A DNA stretch of 64,000 nucleotides from Anaeromyxobacter paludicola (GTDB lineage: Bacteria; Myxococcota; Myxococcia; Myxococcales; Anaeromyxobacteraceae), in NCBI RefSeq assembly GCF_023169965.1, contig NZ_AP025592.1, forward strand, positions 4,030,001-4,094,000, written 5' to 3'. The translations under genes and the position numbers were made by a program. The notes under the pieces were generated by a model. The model saw only the letters and a list, made by a program, of their open reading frames with translations, made no database searches and had not been told where the DNA came from. This document shows, in pieces, positions 15,542-24,341 of this stretch; position 1 is the first letter of the stretch; every line of letters starts with the position of its first letter.

Positions 15542-17299
15542 GTGGATCGGGAACGGCGGGACCTCGAGGGCGGGGCGGTGCGCAAGGAGCGCGGCGGCAG
15601 GCTGCGCGTGGCGCTCGTGTACCCGAACGCCTACCGCCTGGGCATGGCCAACCTGGGCCTGCACGCCGTCTACCGGATCCTGAACGATCAGCCGGAGGCG
15701 CTCTGCGAGCGGGTCTTCCTCCCCGAGTCGCCCGGCGAGCCGCCCCGCAGCGAGGAGTCGGGGCTCGCCCTGGCCGACTTCGACGTGGTGGCGTTCTCGC
15801 TCTCCTTCGAGGACGACTACGTGCACGTGGTCGAGCTGCTGCTGCGGGCCGGGCTGCCCGTGCGGGCGGCCGACCGGCGGGGCGGCGAGCCGCTGGTGGT
15901 GGCCGGCGGCATCGCCGTGCAGATCAACCCCGAGCCGGTGGCGCCGTTCTTCGACGCCTTCCTGGTCGGCGAGGCCGAGGAGCTGGCGGCGCCGTTCGTC
16001 GCCCGCGTCCGCGCGCTCGCCGGTCGGGAGCTCTCGCGCGAGGAGCTCCTCGCCGGGCTCGCCTCCCTGCCGGGCGCCTACGTCCCGTCGCTCTACGACG
16101 TGGAGTACGCCGACACGCGCTCCGGCGGCCCGGGCTGGGTGACCCGCTTCGCGCCGAGGGAGGGCGCGCCGGAGCGGACCCGGCGCCTGTACGTCGCCGA
16201 CCTGCGCGGCCGGCCCACCTCGCGCGTGCTCGACTCCCCCGACGCCCAGTTCGGGGACCTGTTCCTCACCGAGGTGGCGCGGGGCTGCCTCTGGGGCTGC
16301 CGCTTCTGCGCCGCCGGGTTCGTGCAGCGCCCCTACCGCGAGGTGGATCTCGAGACCCTGCGGGCCGAGGCGCGCAAGGGGATGGAGCGGGGGCTGCGCG
16401 TCGGCCTCGTGGGCCCCGACACGAGCGACCACACCGGGCTCGACCCGCTCACCTGCTTCATCGGCGAGGGCGGCGGCACCTTCAGCCCCTCGTCGCTGCG
16501 CGTGGACGCCATCACCCCCGCGCTGTCGCGCCGCATGGCGGAGGGCGGCGAGCGCTCCATCACCATCGCCCCGGAGGCCGGGACCGAGCGGATGCGGCGG
16601 GTCATCAACAAGGACTTCCCCGACGACCTGGTGGTGCGGGCGGCGGAGAACGCCCTCTCGCAGGGCATGGCCCACGTGAAGATGTACTTCATGTGCGGGC
16701 TCCCCACCGAGACCGAGGACGACGTGCTCGGGATGGCCCGCCTCGCGCTGCGGATCCGCGACGAGGTGATGATGCGCTACGCGAAGGAGCGCGGGCGCAT
16801 GGGGCGCATCACGCTCTCGGTGAACCCCTTCGTCCCGAAGCCCTGGACGCCGTTCCAGTGGGCGCCCATGTGCGAGGAGAAGCGGCTCAAGGAGAAGCGG
16901 CGGCTGCTCGAGAAGACGCTCCGGCCCCGCGGCGTGGACGTGGACTTCCTCTCGCCGCGCGAGGCGACGCTCCAGTCGCTCCTCTCGCGCGGCGACCGCC
17001 GGGTGGCCGACCTCCTCGAGGCGGCGGCCCGCGACCACGGCGGCGACGTGCGCAAGGCGCTGCCGGCCTGGCCGCACGACCCCGCGTGGTTCGCCGGCCG
17101 CGAGATCCCGGTCGAGGACCGGCTCCCCTGGGACTTCATCGACCAGGGGCTCGAGAAGCGCTTCCTGGCGCGCGAGTACCGGCGCGGCGTCGGGGCGAAG
17201 ATCACGCCCAAGTGCCACGTCGAGACCTGCCGCGCCTGCGGGCTCGACTGCGCCGGGCACCCGGAGCTGCGGCCCGGGCTGCCGGTGCTGCAGGGCTAG
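15542..17299 (+). CDS. Radical SAM protein, TIGR03960-like
   Basis: 585 residues. The N-terminal half contains a Rossmann-like region of the cobalamin-binding type (LRVALVYPNAYRLGMANLG...VVAGGIAVQINPEPVAPFFD). The radical SAM core has VARGCLWGCRFCAAGF (CxxxCxxC, about residues 244-255) that binds [4Fe-4S] with SAM. Downstream are SITIAPEAGTERMRR and HVKMYFMCGLPTETEDD. A C-terminal cluster motif, CHVETCRACGLDC, may bind more iron. Members often sit beside or are fused to a DUF2344/TIGR03936 partner; none is visible. The reaction is unknown. Start is GTG at 15542; no better in-frame start precedes the N-terminal domain. Confidence 0.85.
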   Translation: MDRERRDLEGGAVRKERGGRLRVALVYPNAYRLGMANLGLHAVYRILNDQPEALCERVFLPESPGEPPRSEESGLALADFDVVAFSLSFEDDYVHVVELLLRAGLPVRAADRRGGEPLVVAGGIAVQINPEPVAPFFDAFLVGEAEELAAPFVARVRALAGRELSREELLAGLASLPGAYVPSLYDVEYADTRSGGPGWVTRFAPREGAPERTRRLYVADLRGRPTSRVLDSPDAQFGDLFLTEVARGCLWGCRFCAAGFVQRPYREVDLETLRAEARKGMERGLRVGLVGPDTSDHTGLDPLTCFIGEGGGTFSPSSLRVDAITPALSRRMAEGGERSITIAPEAGTERMRRVINKDFPDDLVVRAAENALSQGMAHVKMYFMCGLPTETEDDVLGMARLALRIRDEVMMRYAKERGRMGRITLSVNPFVPKPWTPFQWAPMCEEKRLKEKRRLLEKTLRPRGVDVDFLSPREATLQSLLSRGDRRVADLLEAAARDHGGDVRKALPAWPHDPAWFAGREIPVEDRLPWDFIDQGLEKRFLAREYRRGVGAKITPKCHVETCRACGLDCAGHPELRPGLPVLQG

Positions 17300-17306
17300 A
17301 AAAGAA

Positions 17307-17332
17307 GAGGGCCGGCGCGGCGGCCGGCCCTC
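17307..17332. terminator. Bidirectional hairpin between convergent genes
   Basis: Arms 17307-17316 and 17323-17332 are perfect 10-bp complements with a six-base loop. It lies seven bases after the radical SAM stop and 28 bases before the end of the minus-strand lipoprotein gene. An A-run (17299-17306 region) flanks it, giving a short U-run for the minus-strand transcript. Confidence 0.6.
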
Positions 17333-17359
17333 CTCGGACGCATCGGGCTGGCGCGCCCT

Positions 17360-19795
17360 CTAGTTGACCGTGCCGTTCAGCGGGAAGAACTCGTAGATCC
17401 CGTCGACGGTGATCTTGAGGTCCACCGTCTCTCCGCCGGCCTTCGCGCCGGTCACGAGCACCGGGATGACGTCGCCGGTGCTGAAGCCGCTCACGGTCGA
17501 GACCCGGTAGCAGGGCGAGGTCTGGCACGTGGCGGAGCAGCCGGCCAGCGTCGTCGGGGCCTCGGTCGAGCAGTAGAGCTGGCTGAAGCCCATGCCCAGG
17601 CTGTCCACGAAGGTGATCGGGCCGTTCACGATGGTCGCGCTGGCGTTCTGCATCACGGAGGAGACCGCGAAGCTGGCGCCGGAGGTGAGGATGTTCAGGT
17701 TCGGGTCGAGCAGCGTGGCGCTCACCAGCTTCGAGGTGGCCGGGGAGGCCGCCACGCTGAAGGTCGCGGCCGACCAGGTGGAGACCCCGAGGTCGGGCAG
17801 GCCGGTGTAGAGCACCCGCGTCTCGGCCCAGATGGTCGTGTCGGCGTCCCACTTGCCGTTCGGCCCGTCGTAGAGCCCGTTGCCGTTCACGTCGATGTAC
17901 GGCTCGTTGGCGTCGTGCACGCCGTTGTCGTTCTCGTCGAGGTAGGGCTCGCCCTGATCGACGAACGGCTCGCCCTGGTCCCAGATGCCGTTGCCGTTCA
18001 GGTCCACGAAGCCCTCCTCGCCCTTCACGGCGACGAGGATGGTGACGAGGCCGTCGCGCGGGTTCCGCGTGCTCACGCCGCAGGCGTCGGGCGCCGCGAG
18101 CGCGTGGCTCGGCTCGCCGGTGAAGGGCTCCACGTCGAGCGGGAGCCCGTAGCCGCCCACCAGGACCGTGTTCTTGGCGAAGCCGAGCGTCGAGGTCTGG
18201 TCGGTGCCCTTCGACGGGTCGTAGGCGGTGGTGGTGACCGGCTGGCCGGCCGCCCCGGCCTCGCTCCGGAAGGTGGCGAGGGTCGGCACGCCGAGCACGT
18301 TGCCGAACCGGTCGGCGAAGTAGGCGGTGCAGGTCACGTCCTGCTTGGCGTAGAAGGTCTGGGTGCAGTTGGTGTCCATGAGCGCCGGGAGGTTCTTCGG
18401 CGTGCAGTCGATCGACACCTGCGCGCCGCTCGCCTTGGCGCCCACCACCGCCAGGTTCTGGATCACGTAGCTGCGCTGGAGCCCGCCCGCGGTGGCGGTC
18501 ACCTTGATCGCGACCGGCCCGGCGACGGTGCCGGAGTAGAGGTTCACCGCGGCGAGGCCGTCCGAGTCGGCCTTGCCGGTCTTGGTGGAGGCGGTCGCGC
18601 CGAGGTAGCCGAGGCAGTGGGTGGCGGCGGTGCAGGTGGAGGTGTCGGCCGTGAAGGGCTTCGAGATCTCCGACCCGCCGAGCTGCTGGTGCTCGAAGCG
18701 CACCGCCAGGCCGTCGGGGTAGGGCTGCTGGTTGGTGTCGAGGAGCAGGACCGAGATCGGGATCTGCTCGTTGAAGCCCGAGTACTTGGCGCCCAGGACC
18801 GGCGCGGTCACCGGGACCACCGTGATCGAGCCGAGGAGTGGCATGGCGACCGTGGCCGTCATCGAGACGAGCGGCGCCTGCGCGACCGTGCCGGTGATGG
18901 TGGCGATGCCGCCGTTCTCGTCGGAGGTGAGGAGCACGGTGGCCTTGCCGGTGGAGTCGGTCTGCACCGACGGGGCCGACAGCGTGCCGAGCGTGGTCGA
19001 GAGGTTCACGGTGGCGTTGGCGGCCGCGCTGCCCGACTTCGAGACCGAGAGGGTCACGAGCGTGCTCGCCTTGCCGTCGGCCGGGATGCGGGCGCGGGCG
19101 GGGGTGATGGAGAGGCCGTAGCCCGAGCCCATGTCCACGCACTTCTGGCTCTGGCAGCGGAAGGTGGGCGAGCCGGCCTTGCAGGCCTGGCCGTCGCAGG
19201 CGCTGTCGAGGCAGTCGATGGTGCCGTTGCAGTCGTTGTCCAGGCCGTCCTGGCAGTTGGTCTCGGAGGAGGCGGTGGGGGCGCAGACCGGCGCGACGCA
19301 GGTGAGCGCCTGGCAGGTGCCGGCGACCCCGCCGGCGGTCACGCAGGCCTTGCTGTCGCAGGCCGAGTCCTGGCAGTCCACGAGCCCGTCGCCGTTGTCG
19401 TCCACGCCGTTGTTGCAGACCTCGGCGCCGAGGAAGGAGACCTGTGCCGAGGCGGTGCGGAGCGCGGCGTCGGTGGCGGTGATGGTCGCCGTGCCCTGGC
19501 AGCTCGCGTCGAGCGTCGCGTCACAGGTGGTCAGCACCGCGTCGGACGCCGGGCCCTGCACCGCGGTGGTGCGCGTCCCCTCCTGGAAGGTGCCGCGCGT
19601 GGTGGTGAGCGCCACCGCGCCCGCGGCGGCGTTCGCCACGTGGACGGTGACGGTCTTCGTGCCGTCGGCCATGACGGTCGCGGCCGAGACGGTCACCGCG
19701 AGCGGCTGCGACGGGACGCTCGTCGTCTTGCTCCCCGAGCAGGCGGCGCCCGCGAGCAGGGCCAAGGCAACTGCGAGGATGCGGCGGATGGACAT
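17360..19795 (-). CDS. Large lipoprotein with Ig-like (Big) domains and Asp-rich calcium-binding-type repeats
   Basis: 811 residues. The signal peptide ends in lipobox LAGAAC (lipid Cys 19). An initial Big/invasin-like domain (VTVSAATVMADGTKTVTVHV) is followed by two Cys-rich repeats of the DNGDGLVDCQDSACD type (near 115-190), then further Big-type domains (ITPARARIPADGKASTLVTL). Near 615-660 there are DxNxNGxxDxGE repeats (DLNGNGIWDQGEPFVD, DENDNGVHDANEPYID, DVNGNGLYDG) resembling dockerin/EF-hand-like Ca2+ sites. It is probably an outer-membrane lipoprotein in adhesion or envelope structure. The ATG at 19795 gives a clean signal peptide. Ends with a hairpin shared with the convergent gene. 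Confidence 0.8.
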   Translation of the reverse strand: MSIRRILAVALALLAGAACSGSKTTSVPSQPLAVTVSAATVMADGTKTVTVHVANAAAGAVALTTTRGTFQEGTRTTAVQGPASDAVLTTCDATLDASCQGTATITATDAALRTASAQVSFLGAEVCNNGVDDNGDGLVDCQDSACDSKACVTAGGVAGTCQALTCVAPVCAPTASSETNCQDGLDNDCNGTIDCLDSACDGQACKAGSPTFRCQSQKCVDMGSGYGLSITPARARIPADGKASTLVTLSVSKSGSAAANATVNLSTTLGTLSAPSVQTDSTGKATVLLTSDENGGIATITGTVAQAPLVSMTATVAMPLLGSITVVPVTAPVLGAKYSGFNEQIPISVLLLDTNQQPYPDGLAVRFEHQQLGGSEISKPFTADTSTCTAATHCLGYLGATASTKTGKADSDGLAAVNLYSGTVAGPVAIKVTATAGGLQRSYVIQNLAVVGAKASGAQVSIDCTPKNLPALMDTNCTQTFYAKQDVTCTAYFADRFGNVLGVPTLATFRSEAGAAGQPVTTTAYDPSKGTDQTSTLGFAKNTVLVGGYGLPLDVEPFTGEPSHALAAPDACGVSTRNPRDGLVTILVAVKGEEGFVDLNGNGIWDQGEPFVDQGEPYLDENDNGVHDANEPYIDVNGNGLYDGPNGKWDADTTIWAETRVLYTGLPDLGVSTWSAATFSVAASPATSKLVSATLLDPNLNILTSGASFAVSSVMQNASATIVNGPITFVDSLGMGFSQLYCSTEAPTTLAGCSATCQTSPCYRVSTVSGFSTGDVIPVLVTGAKAGGETVDLKITVDGIYEFFPLNGTVN

Positions 19796-19943
19796 GGCGT
19801 GACCTCGGAAGGGGAGCCCCCGAAGTATCCGGGACACACAGGAGGGGGTCAAGTTGGCGGAGGTCCGCCTACACGCCCCGGGTCCGGGCCGCGCCGCCGC
19901 CGAGGTGCTCGCGTCGGCCCGGCGGCCGGGGTACACCACCTCC

Positions 19944-20432
19944 GTGACCATCGACGAGGCCATGCAGGAGGCCCTGGCGCTCGCCCGGCAGGCGGCCGGG
20001 GAGGGGGAGGTCCCGGTCGGCGCGGTGGCCCTCTTCGAGGGCCGGATCGTGGGCCGCGGCCGGAACGCCCGGGAGCGGGCCAACGACCCGACCGCCCACG
20101 CCGAGCTCCTGGCGATCCAGGAGGCGGCGCGCGCGCTCGGGAGCTGGCGGCTCACCGGCGTGACCCTCGTCGTCACGCTCGAGCCCTGCGCCATGTGCGC
20201 CGGCGCCCTGGTGCTGGCCCGGATCGACCGCCTGGTCTTCGGCGCGAGCGATCCCAAGGCCGGCGCGGTCGGGTCGCTCATGGATCTCACCTCCGATCCG
20301 CGGCTCAACCACCGGTTCCCGGTGGAGCGCGGGCTCCGCGGCGAGGAGTGCGGGGCCCTGCTCCGGGCGTTCTTCCAGGAACGGCGCCGCGCGCGGGCGC
20401 CCGTGGCGGCCGGGGAGCCGGAGGCCGACTGA
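19944..20432 (+). CDS. tadA: tRNA-specific adenosine deaminase TadA
   Basis: 162 residues from the GTG at 19944. Cytidine-deaminase-fold motifs are HAELLAIQEA (zinc His and proton-shuttle Glu) and EPCAMCAGALV (zinc Cys pair), with VPVGAV before and DPKAGAVGSLMDL after, as in TadA, which makes inosine at wobble A34 of tRNA-Arg. The GTG start matches the usual N-terminus (helix before EVPVGAV). An alternative TTG at 19854 has a much better ribosome site (AGGAGGGGG 6-14 bases upstream) and would add 30 residues of non-family sequence; the true start is unsettled. tRNA genes follow closely. Confidence 0.9.
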   Translation: MTIDEAMQEALALARQAAGEGEVPVGAVALFEGRIVGRGRNARERANDPTAHAELLAIQEAARALGSWRLTGVTLVVTLEPCAMCAGALVLARIDRLVFGASDPKAGAVGSLMDLTSDPRLNHRFPVERGLRGEECGALLRAFFQERRRARAPVAAGEPEAD

Positions 20433-20460
20433 AAAAGGAGGGGGAGAGCCGCGAACCCCC

Positions 20461-20489
20461 TTGGCCGGCCGAGGGAGATCGGTTAGATC
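20461..20489 (+). promoter_or_regulatory. Candidate sigma-70 promoter for the tRNA-Ser/SRP RNA cluster
   Basis: TTGGCC (20461-20466) and TAGATC (20484-20489) are separated by exactly 17 bases and sit just before the first tRNA. Each box has four of six consensus matches. The spacing to the tRNA leaves almost no leader, which lowers confidence. Confidence 0.35.
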
Positions 20490-20496
20490 GGTCCGC

Positions 20497-20583
20497 GGAG
20501 AGCTGGCCGAGTGGCCGAAGGCGCCTGACTCGAAATCAGGTGTACGGGTAACCGTACCGTGGGTTCGACTCCCACGCTCTCCG
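20497..20583 (+). tRNA. tRNA-Ser (anticodon CGA)
   Basis: 87 bases. The acceptor stem GGAGAGC (20497-20503) pairs with GCTCTCC (20576-20582), discriminator G at 20583. The anticodon stem CCTGA/TCAGG encloses loop CTCGAAA with anticodon CGA at 20531-20533, reading UCG. A long variable arm with complementary ACGGGTAACCGT is typical of class II tRNA-Ser. GGTTCGACTCC is the T arm. The 3' CCA is not encoded and must be added after transcription. Confidence 0.96.
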
Positions 20584-20591
20584 TACATCTT

Positions 20592-20678
20592 GGAGAGGTG
20601 ACCGAGCGGCTGAAGGTGCACGACTGGAAATCGTGTGTACCGGGAACGGTACCGTGGGTTCAAATCCCACCCTCTCCG
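20592..20678 (+). tRNA. tRNA-Ser (anticodon GGA)
   Basis: 87 bases. The acceptor stem GGAGAGG (20592-20598) pairs with CCTCTCC (20671-20677), discriminator G at 20678. The anticodon stem CACGA/TCGTG encloses loop CTGGAAA with GGA at 20626-20628, reading UCC/UCU. The long variable arm has complementary sides (TACCGGGAACGGTA). Unlike the tRNA nine bases upstream, CCA follows directly in the DNA (20679-20681). Confidence 0.96.
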
Positions 20679-20698
20679 CCAAGCTGTACCCGGCAGTC

Positions 20699-20806
20699 GA
20701 GCCGGCTCAGAATCCTCGGGCGACGTGGGCGCTTCCGAACCCCGCCAGGCCCGGAAGGGAGCAACGGTGGGAGGTTCTCCGTGCGCCCGGGGATTGTGAG
20801 CCGGCT
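20699..20806 (+). ncRNA. ffs: Small signal recognition particle RNA (4.5S type)
   Basis: A long hairpin of about 100 bases. GCCGGCTCAGAATCCTCGGGCG at the 5' side pairs with CGCCCGGGGATTGTGAGCCGGC at the 3' side. The apical part contains the SRP core, GCCAGGCCCGGAAGGGAGCAAC, including the GGAA tetraloop and the asymmetric loop that binds Ffh. It works in co-translational membrane targeting with Ffh and FtsY. Its position between tRNA-Ser and dnaX is a common bacterial arrangement. A short T-run at 20804-20811 follows. Confidence 0.93.
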
Positions 20807-20812
20807 TTTTAT
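20783..20812 (+). terminator. Terminal stem plus T-run of the SRP RNA
   Basis: The 3' strand of the SRP RNA stem (ending GAGCCGGC) is followed by TTTTTATTT (about 20805-20813), the clearest intrinsic-terminator-like end in this GC-rich window. dnaX begins about 115 bases later. Confidence 0.55.
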
Positions 20813-20925
20813 TTGCGCGAAGCGCCTCCTTCCCGAAACGCCTCCGCTGCCCCGGCGGCCTGCGCGAGCGCCACTTCCGTTCCAGGGCTAAAGCTGGTAC
20901 CTGATTCGGCTTTCCCGAGAGGCCC

Positions 20926-22767
20926 ATGGGTTACCTCGTCCTCGCCCGCAAGTACCGCCCCCAGAGCTTCGGAGAGATGGCCGGCCAGGAGCACGTGGTC
21001 CGGACGCTCGCGAACGCGCTCAAGAGCGGTCAGCTCGCCCACGCCTTCCTCTTCACCGGCCCGCGCGGGGTGGGCAAGACCACCAGCGCCCGCCTGGTCG
21101 CGAAGGCGCTCAACTGCCAGAAGGGGCCCACGGCCACGCCGTGCGGCGAGTGCCCGCCCTGCGTCGAGATCGCCGAGGGGCGCTGCGTGGACGTGGTGGA
21201 GATCGACGCCGCCTCCAACAACGGCGTGGACAACGTCCGCGACATCATCGAGGCGGTGAAGTACCGGCCGGCCCGCGACCGCTACAAGGTCTTCGTGGTC
21301 GACGAGGTCCACATGCTCTCGACGGGCGCGTTCAACGCGCTCCTCAAGACGCTGGAGGAGCCGCCCGAGCACGTGAAGTTCGTGCTCGCCACCACCGACG
21401 TCCACAAGGTCCCCGAGACCATCGTCTCGCGCTGCCAGCGCTTCGACTTCCGCCGGCTCACCCAGCAGCAGATCGTCGATCAGCTGCGCAAGGTGGCCGA
21501 GGCGGAGGGGATGCGCGTCTCCGACGCCGCGCTCGCGCTCGTGGCCCGCGCCGCCGAGGGCGGCATGCGCGACGCGCTCTCCTCGCTCGACCGGGTCCGC
21601 GCCGCCTGCGGCGACGACACCTCCGACGCCGCCGTGGCCGAGGCGGTCGGGGCGGTGGACGCGGCGGCGGTGGCCCGGCTCGGCCGCGCCCTCGTCACCC
21701 GTGACGGCGCCGCGCTCCTCGCCGAGATTGAGGCCCTCCACGGCCGCGGCCAGGAGATGCGCCGGGTGGCCGAGGAGCTCGCCCGCCACCTGCGCGACGT
21801 GGTGGTGGCCCGGCTCGTGCCGCAGGCGCCGCTCGACCTCACCGACCACGAGCGGGCCGAGGTGGTGGCGCAGGGGCAGGCCGCCGAGCCGGCGCAGCTC
21901 ACCCGCCTCTTCGACATCGCCCAGCGCGCCATCTCCGAGGTGAAGCTCTCCGACCAGCCGCGCCACGCGCTCGAGGTGGCGCTGCTCAAGGCGGCCTACC
22001 TCGCCCCCGGGCAGGAGGTGGGCGAGCTCGTCGCCCGGCTCGAGTCGCTCGCCGCGGGCGCGCCCCTCCCGCCGCGCCCGCCCGGCGCCGGTGGCCCCGG
22101 CTCCGGCGGGCCGGGGGCGCCGCGCTCCGCCGCGCCGGCGCAGGCCGCCCCGGCGCCCTCGTTCCACTCCCAGCGCGCCGAGGCGCCGGCCCCCGCCGCC
22201 CCGGCCCGGGCCGGGGACGCCGCCGCCCCCGCGGGCTTCTCGCCCATCGCGTCCTTCGGGACGCCCGGCTGCGCCGGCGGGGCCGCGCCGGCGGTGGTCG
22301 CGCCCGCGGCGCCCGCCGCCCCCGGCCCGTGCGACGACCCCTCCGCCCCGCCGGCCGAGCGCTGGCGCGCCGCGGTCGAGTCGATGGAGCGCCAGAGCCC
22401 CTTCGTCGCCCAGGCGCTCAAGCACGCCGCCCTGCTCGGCATCGAGGCCGACGCGATCTCCCTCTCCCTGCCGCGGGGCTCCACCATGGCCGCCGCCGCC
22501 GAGCGGAAGCGGCCGGAGGCGGAGGCGTCGCTGTCGCGCTTCTTCGGGCGCGCCATGAAGCTCGTCCTCTCCCTCGGCGACGCGCCGCCGCCCGCCGCGG
22601 CGGCCGCCGGCCCGGCGCCGGGCGCGCCGACCTCCATCTTCGCCGCCGAGAAGGCGGAGCGGGCCGCCCTCCACGCGAAGCGCGAGGCAGAGGCCCGCGG
22701 CCACCCCAACATCCAGGACGCGGTCCGGATCCTCGACGGCGAGATCCACCGCGTCGACGACCTCTAG
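20926..22767 (+). CDS. dnaX: DNA polymerase III subunit tau/gamma
   Basis: 613 residues. The AAA+ clamp-loader ATPase has Walker A GPRGVGKTTSARL (about residues 45-57), the zinc-binding cysteines CGECPPC, the KVFVVDEVHMLS Walker B region, and LEEPPEHVKFVLATTD followed by SRCQRFDF. Domain III extends to about 370. It is followed by a Pro/Ala-rich linker (about 370-465) and a tau-like C-terminal domain that would bind the polymerase core and helicase. It assembles the replisome and loads beta clamps. No obvious poly-A/poly-T slippage site for a gamma form was seen. It begins the dnaX-ebfC-recR cluster. Confidence 0.95.
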   Translation: MGYLVLARKYRPQSFGEMAGQEHVVRTLANALKSGQLAHAFLFTGPRGVGKTTSARLVAKALNCQKGPTATPCGECPPCVEIAEGRCVDVVEIDAASNNGVDNVRDIIEAVKYRPARDRYKVFVVDEVHMLSTGAFNALLKTLEEPPEHVKFVLATTDVHKVPETIVSRCQRFDFRRLTQQQIVDQLRKVAEAEGMRVSDAALALVARAAEGGMRDALSSLDRVRAACGDDTSDAAVAEAVGAVDAAAVARLGRALVTRDGAALLAEIEALHGRGQEMRRVAEELARHLRDVVVARLVPQAPLDLTDHERAEVVAQGQAAEPAQLTRLFDIAQRAISEVKLSDQPRHALEVALLKAAYLAPGQEVGELVARLESLAAGAPLPPRPPGAGGPGSGGPGAPRSAAPAQAAPAPSFHSQRAEAPAPAAPARAGDAAAPAGFSPIASFGTPGCAGGAAPAVVAPAAPAAPGPCDDPSAPPAERWRAAVESMERQSPFVAQALKHAALLGIEADAISLSLPRGSTMAAAAERKRPEAEASLSRFFGRAMKLVLSLGDAPPPAAAAAGPAPGAPTSIFAAEKAERAALHAKREAEARGHPNIQDAVRILDGEIHRVDDL

Positions 22768-22812
22768 GACCAGACCACGGCGGCCCGCCCGGCGGCGCCG
22801 CGAGGAGCCCAC

Positions 22813-23130
22813 ATGCCCGGAATCGACATCCAGTACCTCATGCGGCAGGCCAAGAAGATGGAGCAGGCCATGGAGCAGGCCCGCGAGAAGCTCGGCGAGC
22901 TCTCGGTGGACGCCGAGAGCGGCGGCGGGCTCGTGAAGGTGAAGATGGACGGCCGCCACATGGTCCAGCGGATCGAGCTGGACCCCAAGGCGATCGACCC
23001 GAACGACAAGGGGCTGCTCGAGGACCTCATCGCCGCCGCGATCAACGCCGCGTCCGAGAAGGCCAGCGCCGCCGCCAACGAGTCGATGAACAAGGCCACC
23101 GGCGGGCTCAAGATGCCGCTGCAGTTCTAG
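22813..23130 (+). CDS. ebfC: YbaB/EbfC family nucleoid-associated protein
   Basis: 105 residues, the usual length for this family. The N-terminal helix [20 protein letters not shown] is followed by a beta section with [22 protein letters not shown] and a C-terminal helix ([16 protein letters not shown]). The dimer binds DNA without strong sequence demand and takes part in nucleoid organisation. The gene is 45 bases after dnaX and five bases before recR, the standard order, and is almost certainly cotranscribed. The ATG at 22813 has GAGG nearby. Confidence 0.94.
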   Translation: MPGIDIQYLMRQAKKMEQAMEQAREKLGELSVDAESGGGLVKVKMDGRHMVQRIELDPKAIDPNDKGLLEDLIAAAINAASEKASAAANESMNKATGGLKMPLQF

Positions 23131-23135
23131 CGCCC

Positions 23136-23732
23136 ATGGCGGTCGCGGATCCCATCGCCCGGCTGGTGAAGGAGCTGGCGCGCCTGCCCGGCATCGGGGA
23201 GAAGACCGCCCAGCGGCTGGCCTTCCACATCCTCGAGCAGGGGGCGGAGCGGGCCGGGGCGCTCGCCGAGGCGATCACCGGCGTGGTGCGCGACGTGCGC
23301 TGCTGCTCGGTCTGCCAGACGCTCACCGACCGCGACCCCTGCGCCATCTGCGCCGACCCGAAGCGCGACCCGCGCCTCGTCTGCGTGGTGGAGAGCGTGC
23401 CGGACCTCGTCGCGGTGGAGCGCACCCACGAGTTCCGGGGGCGCTACCACGTGCTCCACGGGGCGCTCTCGCCGCTCGACGGCGTCGGCCCCTCCGACCT
23501 CAAGATCCGCGAGCTCCTCCTGCGGCTCGAGCGGGAGCCGGCCGACGAGGTGGTGGTGGCCACCAACCCCGACGTCGAGGGGGAGGCGACCGCCCTGTAC
23601 CTGAAGAAGCTGCTCTCGCCGTCGGGCGTGCGGGTGACGCGCATCGCGCAGGGGCTCCCGATGGGCGGCGATCTCGAGTACGCCGACCAGGTGACCCTGG
23701 CGCGCGCGCTGAGCGGCCGGCGCGAGCTGTAG
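23136..23732 (+). CDS. recR: Recombination protein RecR
   Basis: 198 residues. A helix-hairpin-helix [19 protein letters not shown] at the N-terminus is followed by a zinc finger ([17 protein letters not shown], about residues 56-72) and a Toprim domain with [12 protein letters not shown] and [15 protein letters not shown]. RecR works with RecO/RecF to load RecA at gaps. It begins five bases after ebfC; this gene trio is conserved in many bacteria. Normal length, with no odd residues noticed. Confidence 0.95.
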   Translation: MAVADPIARLVKELARLPGIGEKTAQRLAFHILEQGAERAGALAEAITGVVRDVRCCSVCQTLTDRDPCAICADPKRDPRLVCVVESVPDLVAVERTHEFRGRYHVLHGALSPLDGVGPSDLKIRELLLRLEREPADEVVVATNPDVEGEATALYLKKLLSPSGVRVTRIAQGLPMGGDLEYADQVTLARALSGRREL

Positions 23733-23852
23733 CCGGGCCGCCCGGCGCGGCGCGGATGTGGGACGGCCGCCTTCACCGGCGCAGGGTCCGAACGTTGCCC
23801 CGGGACGGGTTCCCTGGTACCTCTGGACGCTCCGAGGGGCTCTGGAGCGGCC

Positions 23853-24341
23853 ATGAATTCCGGCTTGGTCATGTACGACGAGGAGTTTCGGGCGATCACC
23901 GCCGTCTGCGAGCACCTGTGCCGCGACGCGAACGCCAACGTCGTCTTCCTCGTGGACAAGAACGGCCAGCTCATCACCTCGAGCGGGCACGCCAAGGGCG
24001 AGCTCGACACCACCTCCCTCGCCTCGCTCACCGCCGGCAACGTCGCCGCCATGGGCGGGCTCGCCAAGCTCATCGGCGAGCGCGAGTTCCCGACCCAGTT
24101 CCACGAGGGCGAGCGCGAGTCGCTCCACATGAGCATCGTCGCTGGCCGGGTGGTGCTGGTGGTGGTCTTCGACGCCCGCAGCTCCCTCGGCCTCGTGCGC
24201 CTCCGCGTCAAGAAGGCGAGCGAGGAGATCGGCCGGGTCCTGGAGAAGGTGGCGAAGCGGCAGGCCTCCACGGCCGCCCAGAGCCCCTTCGCCGAGATCA
24301 CCGACGAGGACATCGACAACCTCTTCAGCGACCGGTCATGA
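23853..24341 (+). CDS. mglB: MglB, roadblock-domain GTPase-activating protein
   Basis: 162 residues, about the size of Myxococcus xanthus MglB. A roadblock/LC7 domain spans about residues 10-130 ([20 protein letters not shown] then [12 protein letters not shown] and [21 protein letters not shown]). The C-terminal tail ends with an [13 protein letters not shown] segment, similar to the C-terminal helix that contacts MglA. MglB dimers stimulate MglA GTPase activity and mark the lagging cell pole in Myxococcus. Its stop overlaps the mglA start as ATGA, so expression is coupled. No signal peptide; cytoplasmic. Confidence 0.93.
   Translation: MNSGLVMYDEEFRAITAVCEHLCRDANANVVFLVDKNGQLITSSGHAKGELDTTSLASLTAGNVAAMGGLAKLIGEREFPTQFHEGERESLHMSIVAGRVVLVVVFDARSSLGLVRLRVKKASEEIGRVLEKVAKRQASTAAQSPFAEITDEDIDNLFSDRS

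Noticed and set aside
19854-19943. TTG start for tadA
   Set aside because: It has the better ribosome site, but the added 30 residues do not look like the family; recorded as an alternative, not used.
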